Notes: generated from the letters alone by a model not told the origin. 64,000 nucleotides of DNA from Intestinibacter bartlettii (GCF_000154445.1 NZ_DS499566.1), one strand, 5' to 3'. Shown: positions 27,888-38,263, counted from the first letter of the stretch. Numbers and translations: made by a program.

Positions 27888-28532
27888 TTATAGAGGTTTT
27901 ACAGCTTCTAAACGATGTATTTTTATATTTTGTGACATAAACTTATCTTCATATTCTGTTGTCACATTTTCAAAATCTGTGTTATTTGCTAAGTCTAATG
28001 ATATATTTTTTAATTTCCAGTTACAATCTGCCACTTCATTTAGAGAGAACTCGAATAAACCGACATTATCAGTTTTAAAGTGGATTTCTCCTTTATCTTC
28101 TAATATTGTAGCGTATTTATCTAAGAATCCTCTGTGAAGTAATCTTCTTTTTGCCCATCTTTTCTTTGGCCATGGATCACAGAAGTTTATGTATACTCTA
28201 GATATTTCGCCTTTATCGAAGTAATCTAGTATATTTGAAACGTCTGCCCATAAGAATACTATATTATCTAAATTAGCTTCATCTGCTTTTTCAACACCTT
28301 TTACTAATACTTCTTCTTTTATTTCCATAGCTATGTAGTTTATATCTGGGTTTTGTTTTGCTAGAGTTGTTATAAACTTACCACGACCAGTTCCTACCTC
28401 GATGTGTATTGGATTGTCATTTTTAAATTTTTCACTCCATTTTCCTTTTAAATCTTCTATATTTTCTCTTATAACGTAATTTGTATAACTTAATAGTTTG
28501 ATATCTGCGCCTTTTTTTCTTCTTCTTCTCAA
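27888..28532 (-). CDS. trmB: tRNA (guanine-N7)-methyltransferase
   Basis: TrmB methylates G46 of tRNA with SAM. The 214-residue protein has the SAM motif IEVGTGRGKF, the acidic MEIKEE, the family motif NFCDPWPKKRWAKRRL and the C-terminal TEYEDKFM. It has its own ribosome site and stands alone. Confidence 0.96.
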   Translation of the reverse strand: MRRRRKKGADIKLLSYTNYVIRENIEDLKGKWSEKFKNDNPIHIEVGTGRGKFITTLAKQNPDINYIAMEIKEEVLVKGVEKADEANLDNIVFLWADVSNILDYFDKGEISRVYINFCDPWPKKRWAKRRLLHRGFLDKYATILEDKGEIHFKTDNVGLFEFSLNEVADCNWKLKNISLDLANNTDFENVTTEYEDKFMSQNIKIHRLEAVKPL

Positions 28533-28675
28533 ATTAATTACTGCCGCATAATTTAAGCGACATTTCCTCCTTAATAATATTATTTAATTAAGAGTATATT
28601 TATATCTCTTATTGTGCTTATTAATTTTATCATAATTTGCTTAGATAGCAAAATACTTATTTTGGTTTATACAAT

Positions 28676-28719
28676 AAAACACCTCATAAATGATATTATT
28701 ACCACTTATGAGGTGTTTT
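28676..28719 (-). terminator. Terminator after the HesB-like gene
   Basis: AAAACACCTCATAA / TTATGAGGTGTTTT, a 14-bp perfect stem. Confidence 0.85.
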
Positions 28720-28731
28720 ATATTTATTTTA

Positions 28732-29073
28732 TTAGCAACCGCTGCATCCATCACAACAGCTTCCGCCGCATTCTGAGTATCCAGTGTCTCTTTGTGGTGG
28801 ATTGTCTACTGATACGACAAATCCTTGTGGTGGTACTTCAGATATTGTAACATTTCCGTATGTTAAATATTCATTATCATCCATTATGAAATGTATTCCA
28901 CCTAAGTCGTAAGATGTATCTGTTTCAAGTTCGTTATCTAAAGCAAGTGAGAATACTGCTCCTGAACAAGCGAAACCTGCAAAGTAAACTCTTACATTTT
29001 GTGGTTTATCTTGATTGTTTTCTAATATTTCTTTTAGTACGTCTAGTGCACTTTGTGGTGCTTGAACCTTCAT
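28732..29073 (-). CDS. HesB/IscA-like protein with a cysteine-rich tail
   Basis: Residues 1-95 follow the HesB/IscA-like fold (APQSALDVLKEILENN, VRVYFAGFACSGAVFSLAL, GIHFIMDDNEYLTYG). Only one cysteine lies at the usual first ligand position. The last 13 residues are a distinctive CGGSCCDGCSGC tail with five cysteines. It is probably metal- or Fe-S-related, but no isc or suf gene is adjacent. Related clostridial proteins include selenoproteins; here the position is ordinary Cys. Confidence 0.75.
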   Translation of the reverse strand: MKVQAPQSALDVLKEILENNQDKPQNVRVYFAGFACSGAVFSLALDNELETDTSYDLGGIHFIMDDNEYLTYGNVTISEVPPQGFVVSVDNPPQRDTGYSECGGSCCDGCSGC

Positions 29074-29167
29074 ATGATCATCCCTTTCGTATATTATTGC
29101 ATATATTAAGTATACAATAAAATGGAGAATTTAGGTATATATTTTGAAAATTCACCATTTCTTTAAT

Positions 29168-29722
29168 TTATTTTGTGTAATCATTTCTATATAATACGAA
29201 TTTATTGCATTTTACAGTTTTGTTATTTAAATTTTTAAATCGTTTTACAAAATCGTTATTATGTGTGAAGTTTAACTTTTCTAAATAACGTTTTGAATAT
29301 ATATTGTCATTATAAGTTATAGCATATATATAGTTTAGATTTAATTTGTTAAAACCATATTGTAGTAAAACTTCTGTTAGTTCGTATGCTAAATTATTAC
29401 CCCAAAAATCTGGGTTTAAACATATACCTATTTCGCCATTTGTGGCATTTTGAGATATATTGTTAAATCCGACATTGCCTATGACTTTGTTTTGGTTTTT
29501 TAATAAAACAGCATAGTGACCTACCCTTCCTCTTTCGTAGTTATTTATAAAGAAGCTTTTTATAAATCGCGCTGTATCAGAAGGTGTTTTATGGACCTTT
29601 ATAGGTAAAAATTTTACTACATCAGGTTTGCTGTAGTATTCATATAAATCATCTACATCATCTAGAGTAATTGGTCTTAATATACAGTTTTGTGTCTCCA
29701 AAATTTCCATTTGAGGATACAT
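29168..29722 (-). CDS. GNAT acetyltransferase, RimJ/RimL type
   Basis: The 184-residue N-acetyltransferase begins LETQNCILRPITLDDVDDLYEYYS, the ribosomal-protein acetyltransferase-like start. It continues IGNVGFNNI, GEIGICLNPDFWGNNLAYELTEVLLQYGF (acetyl-CoA binding) and YTYN-like NSYSKRYLEKLNF. The target is unknown. GGGGGAG before ATG 29722 sets the start, eight codons inside the longest frame. Confidence 0.85.
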   Translation of the reverse strand: MYPQMEILETQNCILRPITLDDVDDLYEYYSKPDVVKFLPIKVHKTPSDTARFIKSFFINNYERGRVGHYAVLLKNQNKVIGNVGFNNISQNATNGEIGICLNPDFWGNNLAYELTEVLLQYGFNKLNLNYIYAITYNDNIYSKRYLEKLNFTHNNDFVKRFKNLNNKTVKCNKFVLYRNDYTK

Positions 29723-29802
29723 TATAACTCCCCCTATATAAATCAAGATTGTTTATATTATAGTCTATGAAAAAATACAAGGCGGAGTTAAAGTTTTATA
29801 TA

Positions 29803-30003
29803 TTAGAAAGTGAATAAATCTATCTTTTTGATTTCACTTTCTAATATATCTATATCCATAGTATCCATTATAGTAATAGATATTGTATTTTCATGTACAG
29901 GGCTTTTAGCAGCTTCTGTTACTTTTGAACATACCCCAGAAATCGCTTTTCCCTCATCTAATTCTACTCTTACAGTTTTCCCTAAATATTGATTGAAATC
30001 CAT
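29803..30003 (-). CDS. Small Lsm/SH3-like protein, 66 aa
   Basis: The sequence YLGKTVRVELDEGKAISGVCSKVTEA, ending with ILESEIKKIDLF, has the strand-turn-strand layout of small Lsm-like / SH3-like proteins that bind nucleic acid or act as adaptors. The role is unknown. GGAGG eight bases before ATG 30003 decides the start. Confidence 0.6.
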   Translation of the reverse strand: MDFNQYLGKTVRVELDEGKAISGVCSKVTEAAKSPVHENTISITIMDTMDIDILESEIKKIDLFTF

Positions 30004-30200
30004 GGTGTTTTTCCTCCTTAATACAAAGTTCCCCATTTTTATATATTTTTGCTCTCAACATATTATAGCAGTATTTACTTTTTATGGATAGCGTTTTGAA
30101 ATATGTTTAATGTCGTATTTTTAAATTTGAAAGGATATATTTAATAGTTGTAGAATATGTATAAATAAGACTGATGTATATAAGGGAGAGAATTGTTTTT

Positions 30201-30389
30201 ATGATGAACAAGATAAAAATATTTTTTGCTACTTTAGGGGTGATGCTTTTAGTTTTTGTTTTGACTCTTGGGAGGAACAACGAAAGCCTTCGACCTATGT
30301 TTACAATGTTGATACAAATCTATTTATTTTTTACTATGTTTGTGATTTTGATTGGTGGTTTTTTCGAGTATATTTATAGAAAGAGATAG
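30201..30389 (+). CDS. Small two-helix membrane protein, 62 aa
   Basis: Two membrane helices (IFFATLGVMLLVFVLTLG and IYLFFTMFVILIGGFFEYIY) are separated by a short polar loop, with a basic end. AGGGAGAG precedes ATG 30201. The product is unknown, possibly a small sporulation or transport accessory protein. Confidence 0.55.
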   Translation: MMNKIKIFFATLGVMLLVFVLTLGRNNESLRPMFTMLIQIYLFFTMFVILIGGFFEYIYRKR

Positions 30390-30434
30390 ATGAAATTTAT
30401 ACAAAAATTGATGGATTTTTAGGTGTGAAAATTT

Positions 30435-30472
30435 AAAACTCTGGGACTAATTTTTATTAGTTTTGGAGTTTT
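30435..30472 (+). terminator. Terminator after the small membrane protein
   Basis: AAAACTC / GAGTTTT outer stem with an ACTAAT / ATTAGT inner stem, followed by T residues. Confidence 0.75.
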
Positions 30473-30694
30473 TATTTTTGTGATTTATAAGAAATTATAA
30501 TTTTCTTTAATATGATTTTTAGATGATTATTTCTTTGGAATTTTATCAAAAATAGTTTTGGTTTTTAATATATAAAAGTTGTATTTTATATCTACAAACG
30601 ATGAGAAAATTTATGTTTTTTGAAGAGATTAATAAGAGATTTGGAGTTGAGTTTTATTATAGAACTCTATAAATTGAATTCGGTATTGTTGTTA

Positions 30695-30728
30695 ATGGCA
30701 TAAAATATATACTTTTATGCCATTTTTA
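30695..30728 (+). terminator. Hairpin with T-run and no gene upstream
   Basis: ATGGCATAAAA / TTTTATGCCAT, 11 bp, then TTTTT. It probably once ended a gene now lost. Confidence 0.6.
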
Positions 30729-30905
30729 TTAAAATAGCTATATTCTAATGTTTTTAATGTGTAAAAAATAGCTTATGTCAGTAAAATGTCAGTTTTTTTG
30801 CTGCTTTTTTTATGGTTTTATGGTAAAATATTTATAGAATAATTTTATTTTTTTACACTTTGTGCGAGCTTATAAAACACAAAATTTTACTATGGAGGGG
30901 ATAAT

Positions 30906-32018
30906 ATGAGTTATGCTTTTATACGAAAAAGAAGTAAAAATTATATCGTATATTTAGAATATACAGACGAGACAACCGGCAAAAAGAAACAAAAAAATAT
31001 GGGATCTTATCCCCTAAAAAGAGATGCATCTAAGAGATTAAATGAGTTAAAAGAAGAAATTTATAACGACGATTTAGTAGCTCCAAATGACATGAAATTA
31101 GAAAAATATCTGATGGATTTCTTAGAAAAATATAAACCAAATTTGTCGATTACTACATATAATTGTTACATTAGAATATGTAAAAAATACATAAATCCGA
31201 TGCTTGGAAACATAAAATTAAATGATTTAAAACCGATTCATATACAAAATTACGTCGATGATTTAGTCGGAATTTTAAGTCCACAGACGATAAAAATACA
31301 TATAAATATACTTAATTTAGCTTTAAAAAGAGCTTATAAATTAAAACTTGTTAAATACGATATAGTAGATTGTATCGAAGTTCCTAAAAACAAAAAGTTC
31401 AAAAGCGAAGTTTATGACCAAAAAGATATAGCAAAATTGTTAGAAACAATAAAAAATACAGACCTAGAATTACCTATAAATTTAGCAATTGGACTTGGTC
31501 TTCGTATATCAGAAGTCTTAGGACTTAGCTGGAGCGATATAGATTTTACGGAAAATACTATAACAATAGAGAAAATTACAGCTAGAGATAGTGGCAAAGT
31601 TATACTGAAAGAACCTAAAACAGATACTTCTAAAAGGACTATTTCAGCTCCAAAAGAAGTTATGGCTATGCTTAAAGATTATAAAAGAAAGTATCTACAA
31701 GATAAGCTTCAGGGTAAAATAAAGGATTGTAATCTATTGTTTCTTGATAAAAATGAAAATCCTATAGCTGAAGATGTTTTAAGTAAAAAGTTCAGTCGTT
31801 TTTTAAAGAAACATAATTTAAAACATATACGTTTCCATGATTTAAGACATTCACATGTAACTTTACTTATAAATGCAAAAGTACCTATAAAAGTTATTTC
31901 AGAGAGAGTTGGTCACTCAAATGTAAATACAACTTTAAACATATACTCTCACACTCTTAAAGAAATGGATCAAGAAGCTTCAGAAAAAATTTCAGAAAGT
32001 ATATTTAAATTAGGTTAG
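30906..32018 (+). CDS. Phage/ICE-type tyrosine integrase (solitary)
   Basis: This 370-residue integrase has an N-terminal AP2-like arm-binding domain (residues 1-60, GKKKQKNMGSYPLKRDA), a SAM-like core-binding domain (60-160) and the catalytic domain. The active-site residues are Arg in GLGLRISEVLGL, Lys in KTDTSKR, HDLRHSHVT, GHSNVNTT and Tyr in IYSHT. It is intact and has a good ribosome site (GGAGGGG). No excisionase, repressor, structural or transfer genes are beside it. Confidence 0.9.
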   Translation: MSYAFIRKRSKNYIVYLEYTDETTGKKKQKNMGSYPLKRDASKRLNELKEEIYNDDLVAPNDMKLEKYLMDFLEKYKPNLSITTYNCYIRICKKYINPMLGNIKLNDLKPIHIQNYVDDLVGILSPQTIKIHINILNLALKRAYKLKLVKYDIVDCIEVPKNKKFKSEVYDQKDIAKLLETIKNTDLELPINLAIGLGLRISEVLGLSWSDIDFTENTITIEKITARDSGKVILKEPKTDTSKRTISAPKEVMAMLKDYKRKYLQDKLQGKIKDCNLLFLDKNENPIAEDVLSKKFSRFLKKHNLKHIRFHDLRHSHVTLLINAKVPIKVISERVGHSNVNTTLNIYSHTLKEMDQEASEKISESIFKLG

Positions 32019-32032
32019 TTAAAATTCAAATT

Positions 32033-32079
32033 AAAACTCCTTAAAAAGCCACCTTGCATACGCCTTTTTAAGGAGTTTT
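32033..32079 (+). terminator. Terminator after the integrase
   Basis: A 15-bp perfect stem AAAACTCCTTAAAAA / TTTTTAAGGAGTTTT. Confidence 0.85.
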
Positions 32080-32249
32080 AAGAGTGGTTTTTATATTTAT
32101 TTATTACAAGTGTTTTTCAACTTCTCAAAATCTAATTTAGAGCTTTTATAGAAAAAACGACTTAAAATATGAAAAATAATTACCTGTAATAAAATTATGT
32201 AAACTATTTTCAGGGATTAATATTTTTGTTAGAATTTATAATATAATAA

Positions 32250-32363
32250 ATTTATTTAAAAACAATATTAGATAAACTTCAAAGTGATTTACCTAAGGAT
32301 GAATTTGTATTTTTAGATCAGCTATACCCTACTTTTGAAATAAATAAAAAGCTACAATGTTAA
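32250..32363 (+). pseudogene. Gene-end remnant downstream of the integrase
   Basis: A startless open stretch of 37 codons (TILDKLQSDLPKDEFVFLDQ, then LYPTFEINKKLQC and TAA) is followed directly by a strong terminator. It looks like the 3' end of a deleted gene; the family is not recognised. The rest of 32019-32700 shows no gene. Confidence 0.4.
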
Positions 32364-32398
32364 ATTTAAAAGATAAAAGTTATACATTGCAGCTTTTT
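32346..32398 (+). terminator. Terminator after the remnant
   Basis: AAAAAGCTACAATGT / ACATTGCAGCTTTTT, a 15-bp stem with one mismatch. Confidence 0.75.
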
Positions 32399-32652
32399 GT
32401 TTTTAATAAGCAAAATAAGATTCTAAAATTAAAAACACAAAAAATCGAACCTTTTTAAATCGATTTTAAGATAGTTTTAAATATATATTAATCTATTTAC
32501 TTAGCTAAGATTTTAAAACCCATTACAATGGCTATTATAAAGTTTTATATAAAAATAGCACCAAAATCACTTTTTAGTTTACATAATTTCATTATGGTGC
32601 ATTAATTGTTTTTTATTTTATTGTACAACTATATATATTGCATAATAAATAA

Positions 32653-32694
32653 AAAAGCACCCAGATCTATCAAAAAATAAATCCAGATACTTTT
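32653..32694 (-). terminator. Terminator of the ABC operon
   Basis: On the minus strand AAAAGTATCTGGAT pairs with ATCTGGGTGCTTTT along 14 bp using G-U pairs, then T6. The pairing works only for minus-strand RNA. Confidence 0.65.
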
Positions 32695-32700
32695 AAAAAA

Positions 32701-35284
32701 CTATATACTCTCTTGTCTTATATTATCTATAATATTTTCTTTGCTTATTTTCTTAAGTGGTATATATGAAGCTATAAAAGTTATAATAAATATAGCCACT
32801 ACACATATAAGTATCGCTTTATATGGTATTAGTGTTTGAACAGTAATTACACCTTCTAATATTTTATTCATAAGCACATTCATACAGATTCCTATTGGAA
32901 TACCATAAAGCAGTGAAAGTATTCCATATAATATACTTTCCATATAAATCATCTTTTTAAATCCTTGAGGCGTTACACCTATAGATTTAATTACTGCGAA
33001 TTCTCTTTTTCTAAGATTTATATTAGTACTTATTGTATTTACTATATTAGTTACACTAACTAGAGATATAACTACTATAAATCCATATACGAATATTTTC
33101 ATAACATTCATAGTTTGTTCAAATTTTTGAGCTTCATCTATTGAATCTATTACACTCAAGCTATTTTCTTCTGCTACTTTTTTAACCTCATCCCTAGTAG
33201 ATTTTTCTTGATTTGTAGCTACATAGTATGAATTTGAGCTTGATTCATCATCTTTTATACCAAGCGAATGTATTAAGTCATCATATGCAACTACTCCAAA
33301 TGATGTTTCTGGGTATTGCTTATTTCCTGTTAAGATTTCATCTGTTATAGCTAGTATTTTTAATTTCACTTCTTTTTGCTTTTCATTTCCATCAGAGTCA
33401 TATGAATATACTGTACAGTTTAAAGTATCTCCCACTTTGTAATTTGTAAGAACTACTTTACCTTTTTTAGCTAGTGATTCTTGATAACTATACCTTACTA
33501 AAATCACACCATTTTCAGCTTTAGCAGTTTCTTTATTAAACTTCCCTTCTGATAATTTTATATTTGATATACTAAAATCTCCAGGAGTAGATAATCTACT
33601 ATTTATAAAATTATAAGTAGAATTATCCATATCTACATAATCGCTTTGTTTTAAACTTTCTCTTAAATCTTTATTTATATTTTTTTCATCAACATGAACA
33701 TTTAAATTATATCCTTTGTCTATGGCTATATCTTTTATACCGTTTATTTTCTTAAGTTCATTTATAGTATTTTGAACTTCTTCCTTAGTAAATAATTTGT
33801 TTTCATATAATGTTAAATCATTTGTAATTGTTCCATAGTTAATTTGATTAGCTTCTATAAACATATCTACAAACCCATTAAATGATATAAAGATTACTAT
33901 ACTTATAATTAATGAGAATAAAGTAATTCTAAATTTACCTTTATTTCTTCTTAAGTTTTTATATGCAAGTTCGCCTTCTGTTTTAAATATTTTTTTGACA
34001 AGTTTAGAACTTTTGATTTTTCCAACTTTTAAATTAGAACTATTTTTTATCGCTTCAAGTGGTGATATCTTAGCTGCATTTATAGCTGGTATTAAAGCTG
34101 ATATAAATATTGTAAGTAGTATTACAAGAGTACTTATAATTAATACGATTGGGCTAAATACTACTCTTAATTCTAATTCACCAAACGCAGAAGTTTTAAA
34201 GAAAGTTTTTATAACTTTAAATACTATATCGATAGCTATCGTACCACTTAAAAGCCCTATAGGAATTCCAACTATACTTACTAAAAAACCTTCTAAAAAT
34301 ACTAGCTTCATAACTTGGGATTTTGTAGCTCCGATAGAATTTAATATACCGAACTGTTTTTTACGTTCACTTATAGCTATACTAAATGAATTGTATATAG
34401 TAGCTATAGTAGCTATTATAACAAGTGAAGCTACTAGACCTACTATAAGTATTAATGTTGTATTTATATTATCGTATGAACTTGCACCCAATAATCTAAG
34501 TAATCCTTCATTAAATTTTATATCTTTATAGTACATAGAAGTTTGATCATTATAACTATAATCTTCATCATTTGTTTCATCAGCTTGTGCTAATCCTATA
34601 TTTTCTCCTATTGATATAGCTGTCTTATATATATCTTTAGGATTTTTTGTACATATAGAAACATCAAATTTTTCATTTTTATCTACAGAGTTTATATCAA
34701 ATCCTGCTATTGCAAATAATTTTGAATTATATGGGGCTTTATCTAGTGTCCCTACAATTTTTAAAAGTAGTTTTTTGAGGATTTTTTAATTTACTTATTA
34801 TCCCCATATCATCATAAATTAATTCACCTAAGTTTAAAGTTATTTTATCTCCTATTTTTTTATTCCATTTGTTTAATAAATCTTCTGTAACAATTATTTC
34901 GCTTTGATTTTTAGGATAACTTCCATTTTTTAAGGTTATTTGGAAGCTGTTTATTGTATTTTTATCAAAAACATTTATATCTATTGAAGTTGAATTTTTT
35001 TTATCTAAGATAATACTTCCTAAATCCTTTTTATAACCATATTCACTAACTCCTGATGATTTTGTTATAATATCTGCTTTTTCTTTGTCTATATTATTAA
35101 ATGTTACATAAAAACTTCCGTTACTTTGTATTTCATTTCTCATTTGATAATCCATAAAGCTTGTACATATATTGCCTATACCGCATATAAGTGCAGTTGC
35201 AAGGATTATTCCGATTATTGTTACTAATGTTCTTCTTTTATTTTGTTTTAAATATCTAAGTGTAAGTGAAGTGTATAAATTCAT
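32701..35284 (-). pseudogene. ABC transporter permease (two FtsX domains), frameshifted
   Basis: A membrane permease of about 860 residues in total. The N-terminal part (35284 to 34739) starts MNLYTSLTLRYLKQNKRRTL with one membrane helix, then a large outer domain. The second part (from about 34757 down to 32701) holds FtsX domain 1 (NTTLILIVGLVASLVIIATIATIYN), a mid helix (FRITLFSLIISIVIF), a second outer domain and FtsX domain 2. Removing one A/T from the T5 run at 34758-34762 joins them as TTFKIVGTLDKAPYN. It resembles the permeases of antimicrobial-peptide or cell-wall-stress ABC systems. The cognate ATPase lies immediately upstream. Confidence 0.85.
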
Positions 35285-35962
35285 CTATATCACCTCGTCG
35301 CTTTTTATTATTCCATCTTCAATAGTTATAACTCTGTCAGCTTGTAATGCTATATTTGTATCGTGAGTTATCATTATTAAAGTTTGGTTGTATTTTTTAA
35401 CAGATACTTTCAGAAGCTCAACTATTTCTTTTGAGTTTTTGCTATCTAAGTTACCTGTTGGTTCATCAGCAAGTACTATAGATGGTCTGTTTATTAATGC
35501 CCTTCCTATTGATGTTCTTTGTTGTTGCCCACCTGAAAGCTCGCTTGGAAGGTGGTTTTCTCTTTCTTTTAAATCTAGTGTTTTTAATAAATCTTCTAGA
35601 TATTCTTTATCTATTTTTCTGTTGTCTAATTCAGCTGGAAGAAGTATATTTTCTTTTACTGTAAGTACTGGTATTAAGTTGTAAAATTGGTATATAAGTC
35701 CTACATTTCTTCTTCTAAATATAGCTAAGTCTTTTTCTTTTAAGTCGTATATATTTATATCGTTTATAAATACATTTCCGATAGTCGGTTTGTCTACCCC
35801 ACCTAGTAAGTGAAGTAGTGTACTTTTACCACTTCCACTTGGGCCGACTATGGCGATAAATTCTCCTTTTTTAATACTTAAATTTATATTTTTAAGCGCA
35901 TCTACTTTAGCCTCGCCTTTTCCATAACTTTTTGATAGATTTTCTACTCTTAGTAATTCCAT
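35285..35962 (-). CDS. ABC transporter ATP-binding protein (LolD/MacB/BceA-like)
   Basis: The 225-residue ATPase has Walker A GPSGSGKST, Q-loop LIYQFYNLIPVLTVKEN, signature LSGGQQQRTSIGRAL, Walker B IVLADEPTGNLD and H-loop MITHD. Its stop is contiguous with the permease start, so they are translated as one operon. It would drive the two-FtsX permease, most likely in peptide-antibiotic or envelope-stress response. GGAGG precedes the start. Confidence 0.92.
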   Translation of the reverse strand: MELLRVENLSKSYGKGEAKVDALKNINLSIKKGEFIAIVGPSGSGKSTLLHLLGGVDKPTIGNVFINDINIYDLKEKDLAIFRRRNVGLIYQFYNLIPVLTVKENILLPAELDNRKIDKEYLEDLLKTLDLKERENHLPSELSGGQQQRTSIGRALINRPSIVLADEPTGNLDSKNSKEIVELLKVSVKKYNQTLIMITHDTNIALQADRVITIEDGIIKSDEVI

Positions 35963-35984
35963 TTTATCCTCCCTGAAGTATAAT

Positions 35985-36029
35985 CATAAAGAAATAACAT
36001 AAAAACTGTTAAGTAATGATTTCTTTATG
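35985..36029. promoter_or_regulatory. Inverted repeat upstream of the ABC operon
   Basis: CATAAAGAAAT (35985-35995) and ATTTCTTTATG (36019-36029) are perfect arms 23 bases apart, just before the ATPase gene. It could be a response-regulator operator or a leader hairpin. Confidence 0.45.
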
Positions 36030-36153
36030 TATTAATTATTATACTTATATTCTATATTTATTATCTTACAGTCAAGTGAATTAGAAAATTACAATTTAGT
36101 CACTAAAGTATATAACTTTGAAATTTTAAAATACATAATATATAAACGCAAAA

Positions 36154-36184
36154 AATCCAGTAGAATCAATATATCTACTGGATT
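36154..36184 (-). terminator. Terminator after the kinase gene
   Basis: AATCCAGTAGA / TCTACTGGATT; on the minus strand six T follow. Confidence 0.8.
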
Positions 36185-36195
36185 AGTATTTTTAA

Positions 36196-37434
36196 TTAAT
36201 TGTACCTTTTGTGAAATGTGATATGAAACTCAGTTCCCATATTCTTTTCGCTTTTTACATATATATCACCATTTTGGCTTTCTATAATCGATTTTGCCAT
36301 AGCGAGACCTATTCCAACACTGTCACTTTTGCTGTTTTTACCTTTATAAAAGCGTTTAAATATATTTGGAATATCGTCTTTATCTATACCCTCGCCGTTG
36401 TCTTTTATTACTATTTCTGAATATATAGGGTTTTCTTCATAACTTATATTTAAATTTCCGCCTTCTTTTGTATGTTCTATGCAGTTTTTGATTATATTGC
36501 CCAAAGCTTCTGATGACCATTCTATATCACCTATATAAGAAGCTTCTTTATCTCCATTTATATTTAAACTTATATTTTTAAGCTCCATGGGTACAGACAA
36601 AGGACTTATAGATCTTCTTATAAGTTCATTTATATTTACTTTTTCTGTTTTAAAATCTATAACTTTAGCTTCTAGTTTTGAAAGCTTTAACATACTTTTG
36701 ATTAGCCAGTCCATACGAGATAGTTGTGCATTTATTCTATCTAAAAACTCGATTTTCTTTTCTTTATCTAAATCATTATACATAAGGTCAGTCAGTAACA
36801 TAAGTGATGTCATCGGTGTTTTTAGCTGGTGCGATATATCTGATATAGTATCATTTAAAAATATTTTTTCGCTGTGTAAAAGGGCCACCTTTTCTTTTAA
36901 TACAGTTGTCATTTTCATAAGCTCTGTTTTTAAAAGCCCCATTTGACCTTCTTGATTTTTGTTTTTCATTTGGTATTCTCGGCCTTCAGAACTATGATAT
37001 ACATAATCAGTCATATCTTTTATATCTTTGTATAAATCTATAAAAAAGCTAAATGACAACATAGCAAATGATATAAATACAAATATTATAAATGCAAAGT
37101 TTAATTTGAGTATTTTCGAAAAATTATTTTTTATTATAGGTTCTTCTTTTAATGTTATTGAACTTTTATAATTATATTTTTCTAATACTTCTTTTCCAAG
37201 TTCCACATTTTGATTAGTATTAGACTGAGTTATTATATCTACTATTTCATTTTCTAATTCTGGATGTTTTGATAATATATTTCCGACTATTGCTTGATTA
37301 TTTATAACTATATTATCTTTAATTATATTTAAGCTCATTATATTTACAAATAACATAATTATTATTGATGCAATAAACATAAGAAAAAGATTTAAGTTGT
37401 ATTTTTTTACTTCTGGATTAGATAGTATTCTCAT
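36196..37434 (-). CDS. Sensor histidine kinase partnered with the ABC system
   Basis: Two membrane helices (about residues 15-37 and 110-130) enclose an outer domain of about 70 residues. They are followed by the H-box DISHQLKTPMTSL, N-box LGNIIKNCIEHT, G1 KDNGEGID, F-box FKRFYKG and G2 GIGLAMAKSII. About 412 residues in all. The ATG at 37434 (MRILSNPEV) overlaps the end of the regulator gene by 17 bases and has GGAAGTG upstream. It is expected to sense the substrate or stress handled by the ABC transporter downstream. Confidence 0.9.
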   Translation of the reverse strand: MRILSNPEVKKYNLNLFLMFIASIIIMLFVNIMSLNIIKDNIVINNQAIVGNILSKHPELENEIVDIITQSNTNQNVELGKEVLEKYNYKSSITLKEEPIIKNNFSKILKLNFAFIIFVFISFAMLSFSFFIDLYKDIKDMTDYVYHSSEGREYQMKNKNQEGQMGLLKTELMKMTTVLKEKVALLHSEKIFLNDTISDISHQLKTPMTSLMLLTDLMYNDLDKEKKIEFLDRINAQLSRMDWLIKSMLKLSKLEAKVIDFKTEKVNINELIRRSISPLSVPMELKNISLNINGDKEASYIGDIEWSSEALGNIIKNCIEHTKEGGNLNISYEENPIYSEIVIKDNGEGIDKDDIPNIFKRFYKGKNSKSDSVGIGLAMAKSIIESQNGDIYVKSEKNMGTEFHITFHKRYN

Positions 37435-38128
37435 TGTCGTCACTTCCATTCCACTTATAACCAAGTCCTCTTACAGTAAGTATATACTGTGGTTTTGATG
37501 AGTCGTCTTCTATTTTTTCACGAAGCCTCTTTATATATACGCTAAGTGTATTGTCATTTATAAAATCATACGTAACATCCCAAAGTTTTTCTAATATCTG
37601 AGCTCTCGATAGTACCATATTTTTATTTTGGATTAATATTAAAAGAAGCTTGTATTCGGCTGAAGTTAAAAATATCTCTTCGTTATTTTTAAATACCCTA
37701 GCTTCCAATGTATGTATTGATATATTTTTGAATTTAAGGATTTTTTTATTGCTATCTTGAGATTTACCTTTTCTTCTAAGTATTGCATTAATTCTCGATA
37801 TAAGTTCTCTAACTCTAAACGGTTTTGTTATATAGTCGTCTCCTCCTATATCTAACCCCATTACTATATTAACTTCTTCATCACATGCAGTTAAAAATAT
37901 CACTGGTGTATCTTCATCGTGTTCACGTAATTGTTTTAAAAATTCATATCCATTTCCATCTGGAAGCATAACATCAAGTAGTATTAAGTCGTATTCCTTG
38001 CTATTTACTATTTTTCTTGCATTTTCTAGATTTTCTGCTATATCTAAATTAAAGCCCTCTTGTTCGACTGCATATTTTACAGCAAATGCAATCGTACTGT
38101 CGTCTTCTACCATAAGTATATTTTTCAT
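37418..38128 (-). CDS. OmpR/PhoB-family response regulator
   Basis: The 236-residue regulator has receiver residues EDD, the acceptor Asp in LILLDVMLPDG and Lys in TKPFRVREL, and a C-terminal winged helix (FLTSAEYKLLLILIQNKN, LTVRGLGYKW). It is the first gene of the pair with the kinase, followed by the ABC genes in the same direction. It likely activates the transporter. Confidence 0.92.
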   Translation of the reverse strand: MKNILMVEDDSTIAFAVKYAVEQEGFNLDIAENLENARKIVNSKEYDLILLDVMLPDGNGYEFLKQLREHDEDTPVIFLTACDEEVNIVMGLDIGGDDYITKPFRVRELISRINAILRRKGKSQDSNKKILKFKNISIHTLEARVFKNNEEIFLTSAEYKLLLILIQNKNMVLSRAQILEKLWDVTYDFINDNTLSVYIKRLREKIEDDSSKPQYILTVRGLGYKWNGSDDNENTI

Positions 38129-38263
38129 ATTTTTCCCTTCTTTTTATAATTTATTTTAATTATAGTTTTATAAATTGCTATTTATATAGTATAAGATTTT
38201 TTAAAATTAGTAAATATATAATTTACTTAAGAAAAAAGGATGACATATTTGCCATCCCATATA

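Larger units (their letters stand above)
30390..30905. other. Intergenic region upstream of the integrase
   Basis: These 516 bases hold two hairpins (30435-30472 and 30695-30723), a short 23-codon frame (MRKFMFFEEINKRFG..., from about 30601) without a ribosome site, and a direct repeat ATGTCAGT (two copies within 30775-30795) near the integrase gene. It may contain integrase arm sites or an old attachment site. Confidence 0.45.
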
